64,000 nt of DNA from 21-14-0-10-47-8 sp966211455 (GTDB taxonomy: Bacteria; Bdellovibrionota; Bdellovibrionia; Bdellovibrionales; Bdellovibrionaceae), in contig CBIHNI010000013.1 of assembly GCA_966211455.1 (NCBI GenBank), positions 69,360 through 133,359 on the forward strand. Reading direction: 5' to 3'. The first letter of the stretch is position 1. The number at the start of each line of letters is the position of its first letter. Both the position numbers and the translations under genes were made by a program. The notes beneath the pieces were generated by a model. It searched no databases. It was not told the origin of the DNA and saw only the letters and a program-made list of their open reading frames with translations. Below are positions 34,509 through 44,269 of this stretch, one piece after another.

Positions 34509-36577
34509 AAAGTCGTATCGTCATCCTGTTTTCGGGATTGGTTGTTCTGTGGAGCATCCTGATCCTTCGTGCATCCGTCCTTCAAGTTCTGCCGAACAAA
34601 CGCCTTGAGACTTTGCAAAATCGCCAGTTTCAGACGGTGATCACTTTGCAAAACCGTCGCGGTGCGATTGTCGATCGCAATGGCCGCGAGCTCGCCATGT
34701 CGACGAAAGCGTACTCGGTGTATGCGGATCCAAAAATCATCGAAAGCAAAAAATGGGTGGCCAAGAAACTGGCCGGCATTTTGGGCGTCTCGCAGGAATC
34801 GATTTTCGCAAAAATCAAAGATCAAAAGAAACGCTTTGTGTGGATTCAGCGCATTTTGCCGGACGATAAAGCGCAAGAGATCAAAGCTTTGGATGTGAAA
34901 GGTCTGCAAATTGTTGAAGAGTTCAAACGCGTTTACCCGAATGAAAATCTGCTTTCGCAAGTGATCGGCTTCGTCGGCCAAGAAGGGCAGGGGCTTGAGG
35001 GCCTTGAGCTTTCTTTCGATCAGGCTTTGCAGGGAAATAAAAAGAAAGTCACCGTTCGCCGGGATGCGCGCGGCCGTCCTTTGGTGGCCGATGGCTTGAT
35101 GTTCGCCGAAAATCCGGACGGGGCCGAAATCAAACTGACCGTTGATGCAGATCTGCAGCACATGCTGGAAACCGAATTGAACCAAACGATCAGCGAGTTT
35201 GATGCCGACAATGCCATGGGGATCATCCTGGATGCGAAAACTTCGGCGGTGCTGGCGATGTCGTCGGCCCCAAGCTTTGACGCCAATAAAGCGACCAAGC
35301 TTCGCGCCGATCAGCGACGCAATCGCGCCGTGACGGATGCTTTCGAACCAGGCAGTACGTTGAAGACTTTCGTTATCGCGACCGCTTTGAAAGAAAAAAT
35401 CGTTCAGCCCAATACCAAATACAAAACTGAAAATGGTCGCTTCCAGGTCGGCGATCGCATCATCCGCGAAGCTGAAACCAAAGAAAAATGGGATCAGCTG
35501 ACAGTTTCAGAGATCCTCGCGTACTCGTCAAATATCGGAACTACAAAGATCGCTTTCGATTTGGGGCCCGAAGTTTTGCGCCGGGGCTTGGTGGATTTTG
35601 GTTTCGGTCAAAAGACAGGAATTGATTTGCCGGGTGATGCGCGTGGTTTGATGCAACCCTTGCCATGGCGCCAGCACTTGTTCGCCAATATTTCTTTCGG
35701 CCACGGGATCGCGGTGACGGCGATGCAAATGGCAAACGCCTACGCTTCGATCGCGAATGGTGGGGTTTTAAATACTCCGTATATCGTGCAGTCGATTCGA
35801 GATCCGGAAACAAACGAGACGACCGAATACCAACCCAAAGCTCAGCGCCGGGTTCTTTCCCCTGAAGATGCTGCAAGCCTTCGTCTGATGCTGACGGGTG
35901 CGACGGCACCGGGTGGTACGGGTGTCAACGCCAAGGTTGATGGATTCTTGGTCGGCGGAAAAACAGGAACAGCTCAGAAGGTAAATCCACAGGGTGGTGG
36001 TTACCTGAAAGGCGGTTACGTTTCCAGCTTCGCCGGATTTATCCCTGCGACGGATCCAAAATTCGTGATCTACGTGATGGTCGATCATCCGAAAAAGAAC
36101 GCCTATTACGGCTCGCAAGTTGCAGCCCCGCTCTTCTCGAGATTGGCATCTTATGCTGTTCGCCGCGAAGGTGTGGCGCCGGTTCTGCTATCAGAGAAAA
36201 ACTTTGCGGATAAAGAAACCGCGAGCCCGATAGCACGTAAGAAAAAGAACGCAAAGAAATCCCAAGCTATCGTCAGCAAAGAAACAAAAAAGCAGATGCA
36301 GAATTTGCAGAATCCAGTTTTGCCAGAAGCGCAGACTGTGACAGCTTCACAGCTGATGCAAGCGGCAGAGGTCCCTGAAGCGGAAGTGGTTCCGGATCTG
36401 ACAAACTTGTCTTTGCGAGAAGTCTTCAAGCAAGTCTCGGGACAAGATCTGCAGATTAAATACCGCGGAACCGGTTTGGTCTCAGAAGTGATACCAGCAG
36501 TGGGATCGCCACTGCCGGCAAATAAGAAGATCACGGTGATCTTGAAACCGGCGGACGAAATGCGCTCGGTGAAGTGA
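34505..36577 (+). CDS. ftsI: Septal peptidoglycan transpeptidase FtsI (PBP3) with PASTA domain
   Basis: The 690-residue class B penicillin-binding protein has an N-terminal anchor (IVILFSGLVVLWSILIL), a pedestal domain, and a transpeptidase domain with SxxK at FEPGSTLKTF (S284, K287), SxN at YSSNIGTTK and KTG at GGKTGTAQKV. A Lys-rich linker leads to a C-terminal PASTA domain (VPDLTNLSLREVF to NKKITVILKP). PASTA is common in Gram-positive PBP2x and in Spo-type proteins, less so in Gram-negative FtsI. It cross-links septal wall with FtsW, encoded later in the cluster. Confidence 0.96.
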   Translation: MKSRIVILFSGLVVLWSILILRASVLQVLPNKRLETLQNRQFQTVITLQNRRGAIVDRNGRELAMSTKAYSVYADPKIIESKKWVAKKLAGILGVSQESIFAKIKDQKKRFVWIQRILPDDKAQEIKALDVKGLQIVEEFKRVYPNENLLSQVIGFVGQEGQGLEGLELSFDQALQGNKKKVTVRRDARGRPLVADGLMFAENPDGAEIKLTVDADLQHMLETELNQTISEFDADNAMGIILDAKTSAVLAMSSAPSFDANKATKLRADQRRNRAVTDAFEPGSTLKTFVIATALKEKIVQPNTKYKTENGRFQVGDRIIREAETKEKWDQLTVSEILAYSSNIGTTKIAFDLGPEVLRRGLVDFGFGQKTGIDLPGDARGLMQPLPWRQHLFANISFGHGIAVTAMQMANAYASIANGGVLNTPYIVQSIRDPETNETTEYQPKAQRRVLSPEDAASLRLMLTGATAPGGTGVNAKVDGFLVGGKTGTAQKVNPQGGGYLKGGYVSSFAGFIPATDPKFVIYVMVDHPKKNAYYGSQVAAPLFSRLASYAVRREGVAPVLLSEKNFADKETASPIARKKKNAKKSQAIVSKETKKQMQNLQNPVLPEAQTVTASQLMQAAEVPEAEVVPDLTNLSLREVFKQVSGQDLQIKYRGTGLVSEVIPAVGSPLPANKKITVILKPADEMRSVK

Positions 36578-36592
36578 TCCTCGTCAGGATGG

Positions 36593-37294
36593 TTACTTCG
36601 CAACGTCCTTCAAGAATTCGTTCAGCTTGCCAATGATATCAATCGGGATTTCGTGGGTGCCGGGGAAAGTGATCAGCTTTCCTTTCAGGCCGCCATTGAT
36701 CAAGAAAGTTTCCAGCTGGGCCGATCCGCGCGCGTCCAACACCGCGTCCGATTTTCCATGACTCATAAAAAATGGGGTGCCGGCGCGCCTGTTCACCAGG
36801 GTTTTCCACTCGTCTTTATTCACTAAAGATCCTGACAGGCAAACCAAAGCGCGCGGATTTTCTGGTGCGTTCAGGCAGATGTCCGTGGCGAGCATCGCAC
36901 CTTGGCTGAAGCCGCCAATGATGATTTGGCTCCAAGGGACCTTCAGACTTTCGATGGCGGCGAAGATTTTTTTTCGTAGATCGACGATTCCGGGGGCGGT
37001 CTCTTTGGAAAGATCGCGGGGTTTTCCGCTGGCCGCGGCTTCTTGCAAAGCTTGAATATTGATGGGCCACCAGGCGCGGCCGGTCCAACCCGGGCCGATG
37101 GGCACTTCTAAAACTCCCTGCGGAAAAATGAAATGCAGCGGTGATGGCGCGGTGATGACATCGGACAAAGTCTGTAAATCGTAAGCATCTGCACCGTAGC
37201 CATGAAACAGAATAAAGGTGAGCTCTTGTTGACCCTCTTTGGGTTCGATCCTAGGATGAACGTCGATGCACTGAAGACTGCCAAGTTTTCGCAT
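36593..37294 (-). CDS. Carboxylesterase/phospholipase-type alpha/beta hydrolase
   Basis: This 233-residue enzyme of the abhydrolase_2 family has the oxyanion region FILFHGYGADAYDL, the nucleophile elbow IGGFSQGAML, and C-terminal Asp and His positions in MSHGKSDAVLD and FPGTHEIP. There is no signal peptide, so it is cytoplasmic. Its position is odd: it is on the opposite strand between ftsI and murE, 15 bp from the ftsI stop and about 30 bp from the murE start. It either arrived by insertion or shares a divergent promoter with murE. Confidence 0.9.
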   Translation of the reverse strand: MRKLGSLQCIDVHPRIEPKEGQQELTFILFHGYGADAYDLQTLSDVITAPSPLHFIFPQGVLEVPIGPGWTGRAWWPINIQALQEAAASGKPRDLSKETAPGIVDLRKKIFAAIESLKVPWSQIIIGGFSQGAMLATDICLNAPENPRALVCLSGSLVNKDEWKTLVNRRAGTPFFMSHGKSDAVLDARGSAQLETFLINGGLKGKLITFPGTHEIPIDIIGKLNEFLKDVAK

Positions 37295-37323
37295 TTGTTA
37301 GACTTTCCGGTTTGAGGTTCTGT

Positions 37324-38811
37324 TTGAAACTGCCCGAGCTTCTCAAGATTCTGCCCGAATATCAATCTCCGGCTCCCGACGTGGAAGTCCTTTCTTTGAC
37401 TCAGGATGCAAGACAGGTTCATCTGGGCGCAGTTTTCATCGCCATCCCCGGAACGAAAGTCGACGGCCATCAGTTTTTGCCTCAGGCTTGCGAGGCCGGG
37501 GCGGTGGCCGTGGTGGTCGAACGGGTCAGCGAAGTGCCGAAAAACTTTACGGGCTTCGTGCAAATCGTCAAAGACGCGCGGGCCGCGACCGATCTTTTGG
37601 CGGCGCAGTTTTACGATCATCCTTCGCGCCGAATGTTCTGCTTTGGCGTCACCGGAACCAATGGCAAAACATCGGTGACCTACATGCTGGAATGGGTTTT
37701 GGAAAAAGCAAAACTCGCCTGCGGAGTTTTAGGTACAATCAATCATCATTTGGGTGAAAAAATTTGGTCGACCGAAATGACGACTCCGGATCCGATCTCG
37801 TTGCAGAAACGATTGCGAGAAATGAAGGAGGCCGGCGCCAAAGCTGTGGCCATGGAAGTTTCAAGCCATGCGCTGGTGCAAAGACGGGCCGATGGAGTCG
37901 AATTCAACACGGCGATCTTCACGAATCTCAGTCGTGATCATCTGGATTATCACAGCGATATGAAAGAGTACCATCAGGCGAAGCAAAGACTTTTCACGGA
38001 CCTGATGTGGAAGTCAGATAAGCATCCGCATTTTGCGATTATCAATATCGACGATCCGTGGGGGGCGCGTCTTCGAGTCGCATCGTCGGCGGCCTTGTGG
38101 AGCTATGGACAAAGGCAGAATTCCGATTTCCGCTACAAGGTGACGAAGGTGGATTTTTCGCGCACCGATTTTGAATTGCGCACTCCGGGTGGCGAGTACA
38201 AATCTTTTCTTCCGATGTGCGGGGCTCACAACATCGCCAATGCCATTGCGGTGGTGGCGGCTGCAGCAACTGCGGGTGTGCCACCGGCTTTCAGCTTGGA
38301 GGCCTTGAACTCGTTTCCGGGCGTGCCGGGTCGATTGCAACTGGTGCCCAATGCGCGGTCGTTGAATGTGTTTGTCGATTACGCACACACCCCCGACGCA
38401 TTGGAAAATGTTTTGCGGGCTTTGCAAACCGTGCGCACCGGATCGGGCAGCCATTCGCAGATCTGGACGATTTTTGGTTGCGGTGGCGATCGGGACAAGG
38501 GCAAACGTCCCGAGATGATGAAAAAGGCGATGGAAGCTTCGGATTTTGTCATGGTGACATCCGACAATCCCCGCACCGAAGATCCGAACGCGATCATTCA
38601 GGATATCGTCGAAGGCACCGACGTGCGCGGACCGCAATCCAAGGTACGAATCCAAGCGGATCGTTGCAAGGCGATCGAATCTGTCATTCAGATGGCGAAG
38701 CCACATGACGTGATTTTGATCGCCGGCAAAGGTCATGAAGATTATCAAATTATCGGAAAGGAAAAACTTCCTTTCAGCGATTTCGAAACGGCAAAGGAAC
38801 TGCTGCAATGA
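37324..38811 (+). CDS. murE: UDP-MurNAc-L-Ala-D-Glu:meso-DAP ligase MurE
   Basis: This 495-residue Mur ligase adds the third residue of the stem peptide. The ATP site is GVTGTNGKTSVTYML, and the DNPR motif in VTSDNPRTEDP predicts meso-diaminopimelate as substrate. No ATG exists near the start; TTG 37324 is chosen because GAGG lies six bases upstream, with TTG 37312 as alternative. The overlap with murF by 4 bp couples them. Being downstream of an opposite-strand gene, it needs its own promoter in the ~30 bp gap or inside the esterase gene. Confidence 0.95.
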   Translation: MKLPELLKILPEYQSPAPDVEVLSLTQDARQVHLGAVFIAIPGTKVDGHQFLPQACEAGAVAVVVERVSEVPKNFTGFVQIVKDARAATDLLAAQFYDHPSRRMFCFGVTGTNGKTSVTYMLEWVLEKAKLACGVLGTINHHLGEKIWSTEMTTPDPISLQKRLREMKEAGAKAVAMEVSSHALVQRRADGVEFNTAIFTNLSRDHLDYHSDMKEYHQAKQRLFTDLMWKSDKHPHFAIINIDDPWGARLRVASSAALWSYGQRQNSDFRYKVTKVDFSRTDFELRTPGGEYKSFLPMCGAHNIANAIAVVAAAATAGVPPAFSLEALNSFPGVPGRLQLVPNARSLNVFVDYAHTPDALENVLRALQTVRTGSGSHSQIWTIFGCGGDRDKGKRPEMMKKAMEASDFVMVTSDNPRTEDPNAIIQDIVEGTDVRGPQSKVRIQADRCKAIESVIQMAKPHDVILIAGKGHEDYQIIGKEKLPFSDFETAKELLQ

Positions 38812-40238
38812 AAAAAATCTTACTTTCAGACGTGGTGGCCGCAACTGGCGGCCAGCTGATTTCTTCACATGCGACATCGTTTGATGGCGTCGGCAGCGAC
38901 ACGCGCGTCGATCTTTCAGGCAAATTGTTCTTTGCTTTAAAGGGCGACAGCTTCGATGCGCATCAGTTTTTGGAAAAAGCCGCCCAGCAAAAAGCGGCGG
39001 GTCTTGTCGTGCATGAAGATCGTCCCGAGCTTGTTGCCTTGAAAAACCAAATCAGCATCGTGAAGGTCAAAGACACCCTGCAAGCCCTGCAGGATCTGGC
39101 GCATTTCACGCGCAAGAAAAGTTCGTCGATCATCGTTGGCATCACCGGCTCGAATGGAAAAACCACCAGCAAAGAGTTTGCCGGCGCGGTGATTTCGGCT
39201 CGGCGAAAAGTGCATTTGCCAAAAGGAAGTTTCAACAATCACTGGGGCGTGCCTTTCACCTTGATGGCCGAACCCGAAGGTTCACAGGTCAGCCTGATCG
39301 AAATGGGAATGAATCACGCCGGCGAAATTCAAAGACTGTGCGAGATCGCCGATCCGGATATCGTCGTGGTTTCAATGGTCGGTCGCGCGCATATCGAACA
39401 TTTCGGTTCGATCGAAAAAATTGCCGAAGCCAAAGAAGAGATCTACAAATTTGCTAAGCCCGAAGCCATCCGCATTTACAATCTGGATAACGAGCAGACG
39501 GCGAAAATGTATCAGAAAGCCGCCAAAGAGTATCCGAAGGCTCGTCGCATTTTGACATTCTCAGCGCAAAATTCGAAAGCCGATCTTTTTATTCAAATCA
39601 AAGAGCTTTCAATGTCGAGCATCTCGATCGCCGGCACCATCGCGGGGGTGAAGGGCGAAGCCAAGGTTCCGGTTTTCGGCGAGCAGAATCTAACCAACCT
39701 GATGGTGGCGGCAAGCTGTGCCCTGGCCGTCGGCATGAGCCCGCAAGAAATCTGGTCGGCGCTTCCGCGCTGTAAAACAAATTGGGGTCGCAACCAGTTG
39801 GTGCATCTGAAAAGCGGCGCGGAACTTTTGTTCGATGCTTACAACGCCAATCCCGACAGCATGAAAGCGCTTCTCAGCAATGTGAAGCTGTTGAAAACCG
39901 ACGGCAAGAAGATCGGCGTTTTTGCGCAAATGTTAGAGCTTGGAAACTTATCGCAGGGCTTGCATCAAGAGTTGGGCGAGTGGGTGGGCCGTTCGGGTTT
40001 CGATGCGGTTTGGTTTTACGGGGCCGATTCGGACAGTTTCGAGCGCGGAATCAAGTCTTCTGGTTTTTCAAAAAGCCTAGTAGTTTCAAGCAATTATGAA
40101 GATTCGCTTGCATCTCAAGTTGCGTCTATGATACACGACCATGATACGGTCTTGGTCAAAGGCTCTCGGGGCATGAAGCTCGAGCGATTTGTGATGGCTT
40201 GTGACCCAGTGGACTTTTCACTGAAGAAAGACGACTAG
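38808..40238 (+). CDS. murF: UDP-MurNAc-tripeptide:D-Ala-D-Ala ligase MurF
   Basis: The 476-residue Mur ligase completes the pentapeptide. The domain order is standard: an N-terminal substrate domain, the ATP site VGITGSNGKTTSKEF, the central motif SLIEMGMNHAGEI, and the C-terminal domain with DAYNANPDSMKALL. The start overlaps murE (ATGA). mraY follows after 17 bp with an AGAAGGAAG site. Confidence 0.96.
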   Translation: MKKILLSDVVAATGGQLISSHATSFDGVGSDTRVDLSGKLFFALKGDSFDAHQFLEKAAQQKAAGLVVHEDRPELVALKNQISIVKVKDTLQALQDLAHFTRKKSSSIIVGITGSNGKTTSKEFAGAVISARRKVHLPKGSFNNHWGVPFTLMAEPEGSQVSLIEMGMNHAGEIQRLCEIADPDIVVVSMVGRAHIEHFGSIEKIAEAKEEIYKFAKPEAIRIYNLDNEQTAKMYQKAAKEYPKARRILTFSAQNSKADLFIQIKELSMSSISIAGTIAGVKGEAKVPVFGEQNLTNLMVAASCALAVGMSPQEIWSALPRCKTNWGRNQLVHLKSGAELLFDAYNANPDSMKALLSNVKLLKTDGKKIGVFAQMLELGNLSQGLHQELGEWVGRSGFDAVWFYGADSDSFERGIKSSGFSKSLVVSSNYEDSLASQVASMIHDHDTVLVKGSRGMKLERFVMACDPVDFSLKKDD

Positions 40239-40255
40239 AAGGAAGATTCGACAGC

Positions 40256-41332
40256 ATGCTTTATCAACTTTTGTATTCTTTCGCGGACCAGATTTCGGCC
40301 TTCAACGTTTTCCGTTACATCACCGTTCGAACTTTTATCTCTTTCTTCACCGCATTTCTGCTTTGCTGGATGTGGGGACCGTATTTCATTCGTCGCATGA
40401 AGGATTATCAAATCGGCCAGGCGATCCGCGATGACGGCCCCCAAACACATAAGAAAAAAGCCGGCACGCCGACCATGGGTGGCGGATTGATTTTGCTTTC
40501 GACTTTGATTCCGTGCCTGTTGTGGGTGGATGTGCAGAACCCGCTGGTGTGGGTGGCATTGCTTGTCACTTGGGGATTCGGCGCGATTGGTTACATCGAC
40601 GATTGGTTGAAGGTCAGCAAGAAAAACACCAAAGGTCTTTCGGGAAAAATTCGTCTGGCGGGCGAGTTCTTAATTTCTGGGCTGGGCATTTTTGTTTTGG
40701 TTCACTGGTTCAATCTTTCGACCGAACTAACGATTCCATTCTTTAAGAATGTCAGTTTTGATCTGGGATATTTTTATGTCGTTTTCGGTTCCTTGGTTAT
40801 TGTTGGCACGGCCAATGCCGTGAACCTGACCGATGGTTTGGATGGTCTTGCGATCGTGCCGGTGATTATTTCGGCGGCGACCCTGGGACTTTTCGCATAC
40901 GTGGCGGGACATTATTCGATTGCGACTTATCTGCAGATCCCGCACGTCGTCGGTGCCGGAGAGCTGACACCGATTGCGGCGACGGTGATGGCGGCGGGGC
41001 TTGGCTTTCTTTGGTTTAACACCTATCCGGCACAGGTCTTTATGGGAGACGTCGGGTCGTTGAGTCTGGGCGGTTTTTTGGGGGCGATGGCCGTTCTGAC
41101 CCGCAATGAAATTTTGATGGTTCTTTTGGGCGGGGTCTTCGTGGTTGAAGCCTTGTCGGTCATCGGTCAGGTGGCTTCGTTCAAGCTGACAGGAAAGCGC
41201 ATTTTTAAAATGGCCCCGATCCACCACCACTTTGAGCTGAAAGGAATGACCGAGACCAAAATCATCGTGCGATTTTGGATTATCTCGATTTTGCTCGCGA
41301 TCCTTTCGCTCAGCACGCTGAAGTTACGTTAA
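40256..41332 (+). CDS. mraY: Phospho-MurNAc-pentapeptide transferase MraY
   Basis: This 358-residue polytopic enzyme makes lipid I on undecaprenyl phosphate. Diagnostic motifs are KKAGTPTMGGGLIL, GYIDDWLKVSKKNTKGL with the catalytic Asp pair, NAVNLTDGLDGLAI, and the cytoplasmic MAPIHHHFELKG. Length and ten-span topology are typical. murD follows after 27 bp. Confidence 0.97.
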   Translation: MLYQLLYSFADQISAFNVFRYITVRTFISFFTAFLLCWMWGPYFIRRMKDYQIGQAIRDDGPQTHKKKAGTPTMGGGLILLSTLIPCLLWVDVQNPLVWVALLVTWGFGAIGYIDDWLKVSKKNTKGLSGKIRLAGEFLISGLGIFVLVHWFNLSTELTIPFFKNVSFDLGYFYVVFGSLVIVGTANAVNLTDGLDGLAIVPVIISAATLGLFAYVAGHYSIATYLQIPHVVGAGELTPIAATVMAAGLGFLWFNTYPAQVFMGDVGSLSLGGFLGAMAVLTRNEILMVLLGGVFVVEALSVIGQVASFKLTGKRIFKMAPIHHHFELKGMTETKIIVRFWIISILLAILSLSTLKLR

Positions 41333-41359
41333 TTAATCAGACCATAGTTCGGAGAGAAT

Positions 41360-42748
41360 ATGTTTACGGATGTTTCGGAATTAAAAGATAAAAAAATTCT
41401 CGTCGTGGGCCTGGGTAAAACCGGGGTCTCATTGGCGAAGTTTCTGCATGCACAAGGCGCGCAGGTCACGGTGACGGATCACAAATCAAAACCCGAGCTT
41501 TCGACTCAGCTGGAACAGCTGGGCGATCTGCCGGTGAAGTTGGATTTGGGCGGTCACAGTCCGAAAACATTCTTGGCGCAAGACTTGGTGATCCTAAGCC
41601 CGGGCGTTCCTTCGGCTTTGAAGATCTTCGATTACGCCCGCTCACAAGGGATCAAGATCACCAACGAGTTTGAATTCATCACTCAGTTTATCAAAGAACC
41701 GATCATCGCCATCACCGGGACCAACGGTAAGACGACGACCGCGCGTTTGATTGAAGCTTGCTTGAAAGAGTCCGGAATCACCTGCTGGGTGGGCGGATCG
41801 ATGGGTGTGCCGATGACGGATTACCTGCGCACCGAGCAGAAGACGCAGGTCGTGATCGCCGAAGTTTCCAGCTACATGCTGGAGCTTTGCGAGACTTTCA
41901 ATCCGATGAATATTCTGTTCATGAATTTGGCCGAGAATCATTTGGATCGATATCGCTCGATGGAAGATTACGTGAATGCGAAACGCCGCATTTTCAAGAA
42001 CACCAATCAAGCGACGACCAGCATCTTGAACGCCGATGACAATGCGGTTGTCGAGTTGGCACGTGATCCGGCGGTTCAGCGCGGACGCATTTTCTACTTC
42101 TCGCGCAAAGCAACCCTGGAACCACAGATCATGACCATTGGGGGAGCGGTGAACATCGGTAAAGAGGTTCGCGTTCGCACCGGTCCGGATATTGAATATT
42201 ACGACGTGTCTCAGATCAAAATGCGCGGAAAGCATTCGATCGAAAATATGATGGCGGCGATCTTGGCATCGCGCGAACATGGTGCGAATCACGATGCGAT
42301 TCAACGTGTGATGAACTCGTTCACCGGGCTCCCTCATCGTTTGGAGTACGTCCGCAAAGTGGGTGGTGTGCAATTCTACAATGACTCGAAGGCCACCAAC
42401 GTTCATGCGGTTTTGCGTGCCTTGGACTCATTTGATGAAAACATCATTTTGATTGCCGGCGGAAAAGATACGAATCTTTCTTACGAAGCTCTTCGCGGCT
42501 CGGTGAAAAGGAAGGTCAAGACTTTGATCCTGGTCGGGGAAGCCAAAGAACGCATCAATCGCGATCTGGGGGACTTTTCGGAGACCTTCTTGATCGGTAC
42601 GTTTGAAGAGGCCGTTTTGATCGCTTACCAAAAGTCGAGGATCGGCGACATCGTCCTTCTGTCACCTGGCTGTTCAAGTTTTGATATGTTTGACAGCTTT
42701 GAGGAGCGAGGAGACTATTTTAAAGAGATCGTGCGAAAATTTCGATGA
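41360..42748 (+). CDS. murD: UDP-MurNAc-L-Ala:D-Glu ligase MurD
   Basis: This 462-residue Mur ligase has an N-terminal Rossmann domain (ILVVGLGKTGVSLAKFL), the ATP site AITGTNGKTTTARLI, the central EVSSYMLELCETF and HLDRYRSMEDY, and the C-terminal FYNDSKATNVHAVLRAL. It adds D-glutamate in the cytoplasm. A GGAGAG site precedes the ATG. A small lipoprotein gene separates it from ftsW. Confidence 0.97.
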   Translation: MFTDVSELKDKKILVVGLGKTGVSLAKFLHAQGAQVTVTDHKSKPELSTQLEQLGDLPVKLDLGGHSPKTFLAQDLVILSPGVPSALKIFDYARSQGIKITNEFEFITQFIKEPIIAITGTNGKTTTARLIEACLKESGITCWVGGSMGVPMTDYLRTEQKTQVVIAEVSSYMLELCETFNPMNILFMNLAENHLDRYRSMEDYVNAKRRIFKNTNQATTSILNADDNAVVELARDPAVQRGRIFYFSRKATLEPQIMTIGGAVNIGKEVRVRTGPDIEYYDVSQIKMRGKHSIENMMAAILASREHGANHDAIQRVMNSFTGLPHRLEYVRKVGGVQFYNDSKATNVHAVLRALDSFDENIILIAGGKDTNLSYEALRGSVKRKVKTLILVGEAKERINRDLGDFSETFLIGTFEEAVLIAYQKSRIGDIVLLSPGCSSFDMFDSFEERGDYFKEIVRKFR

Positions 42749-42782
42749 TCTGACAGCACTTTACAGCACAGAGGAGACACGG

Positions 42783-43136
42783 ATGTCTTTCAAAGTTCTT
42801 GCGGCTCTTGGCCTTTCCATGTTTTTTGTTTCGGCTTGTTCTTCTTCTAAAATCAAAGAGCGCAAAGAACAACGCGATCGCACGATTCAGTCATCGAAGA
42901 TGTACTGCGAATTTATCAACGGCGACAATTTTCCAGATATCGATGTGGCCGTGAACCTTGAGATGGCGAAACGCTGCGATTCGGATAAGCCCTTCTCTTT
43001 GACCCAATACAACACTCGCGCCGATGGAACCGGCATCATGTACTGCTGTTCGGTTTCCGCTAGCAAAGTCAGCGCTCTGACTCCGAAGAAAACAGACGCA
43101 AAGAAAACTGAATCTAAAGACGAAGAAATCGAATAA
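42783..43136 (+). CDS. Small lipoprotein within the dcw cluster
   Basis: The 117-residue protein starts at ATG 42783 behind a GAGGAGA site; the longer frame overlapping murD is rejected. The signal peptide ends in the lipobox FVSAC. The mature part is charged (KIKERKEQRDRTIQSSKMYC), has four further cysteines including a CC pair (GIMYCCSVSASK), and a Lys/Glu-rich tail. The function is unknown. Its place between murD and ftsW, a tightly conserved cluster, suggests a role linked to envelope growth or simple insertion. Confidence 0.8.
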   Translation: MSFKVLAALGLSMFFVSACSSSKIKERKEQRDRTIQSSKMYCEFINGDNFPDIDVAVNLEMAKRCDSDKPFSLTQYNTRADGTGIMYCCSVSASKVSALTPKKTDAKKTESKDEEIE

Positions 43137-43147
43137 GAGATTCGTTT

Positions 43148-44269
43148 ATGTATAAACATCTCTCGAGCCCCTTGCTGTTGGCGATCCTCACACTGATGGG
43201 TGTGGGCTTGGTGCAGGTCTATTCATCCAGCTATATCTTTGCCACCGAATCTTTCGGCAATGGACTGTTCTTTTTTACGCGCCAGCTGATGTTTTCGGTC
43301 GTCGCTTTTGCGGCGCTATTGGCGGCCGCGCAGATCCCGATCCGTTGGATTGAAAAATGGGGATGGACCTTGTGGTTGATTGGCGCGTTTGGGGTCGTCG
43401 CAACTTTTGTTCCGGGTTTGGGAGTGAAAGCAGGAGGCGCCAGCCGTTGGATTCAGCTTCCCATGGGTCTTCGCTTTGAGCCTTCGGAAATTTTGAAATT
43501 CTCGTTCACTTTGCTTTTCGCAAGCCTGTTGGCCCGACAAGACAACTTGTTAGGCAAATTCAAATGGTGGGGATTGTTGCTTCTGATTTGCTTGCCGCTG
43601 GTGCTTGTCCTGAAGCAGCCGGACTTCGGAAGTTTTGCGATCATCACCTGCGTTGGTGTCGGTCTTCTTTTCGCCTTCGGCTTGAAGTGGCGATACATCG
43701 TCACGGCGGTGATGGTGATGGTGCCGGCATTCTATATGTTGGTGATGCGCGTTCCGTATCGCCGCGCCCGTGTTTTGGCTTTCTTGGATCCATGGTCCGA
43801 TCCAGAGCAAAAGGGTTTCCAGGTCATCCAATCGATGCTCAGCTTTCATTCTGGCGGCATCACCGGAGCCGGCCTGGGGCAAGGCCAGGGAAAGCTTTTC
43901 TTCTTGCCCGAAGCGCACACCGATTTCACATTGGCCGTCTTCGGTGAAGAGATGGGCTTCATCGGATTTTTGATCGTTTTGGCGCTTTATGGATACGTCG
44001 CCCTTCGTGGTTTCCAAATCGCTTCGAGATGCGAACAACCTTTCCGTAAAGCATTGGCCTTGGGTGTATCGATGACCTTCGCTTTGAGCGTCTTTATCAA
44101 CGCGGGTGTCGTGATGGGCTTGTTGCCAACCAAGGGGCTGACTTTGCCATTCTTAAGCTACGGCGGCAGTTCGCTTGTGACGTTGTGCTTTATGTTCGGC
44201 CTGCTTCTCAATGTGGAGAAGAATCTGCTGGAAGAACCCGCAAATCCTTTCTTGCGATCTCGGGTTTAG
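43148..44269 (+). CDS. ftsW: Septal peptidoglycan glycosyltransferase FtsW
   Basis: The 373-residue SEDS-family polymerase has about ten membrane spans. Key motifs are VYSSSYIFATESFGNGLFFF, WIQLPMGLRFEPSEILKFSF, LPEAHTDFTLAVFGEEMGFI and the C-terminal GLLPTKGLTLPFLSYGGSSL. It polymerises lipid II together with FtsI. The cluster stops here: murG, murC and ftsQAZ are not in the next 20 kb. A dispersed repeat begins directly after the stop. Confidence 0.96.
   Translation: MYKHLSSPLLLAILTLMGVGLVQVYSSSYIFATESFGNGLFFFTRQLMFSVVAFAALLAAAQIPIRWIEKWGWTLWLIGAFGVVATFVPGLGVKAGGASRWIQLPMGLRFEPSEILKFSFTLLFASLLARQDNLLGKFKWWGLLLLICLPLVLVLKQPDFGSFAIITCVGVGLLFAFGLKWRYIVTAVMVMVPAFYMLVMRVPYRRARVLAFLDPWSDPEQKGFQVIQSMLSFHSGGITGAGLGQGQGKLFFLPEAHTDFTLAVFGEEMGFIGFLIVLALYGYVALRGFQIASRCEQPFRKALALGVSMTFALSVFINAGVVMGLLPTKGLTLPFLSYGGSSLVTLCFMFGLLLNVEKNLLEEPANPFLRSRV

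Noticed and set aside
38014..38877. Minus-strand 287-codon frame opposite murE
   Set aside because: It is a shadow of murE with no ribosome site and biased composition.
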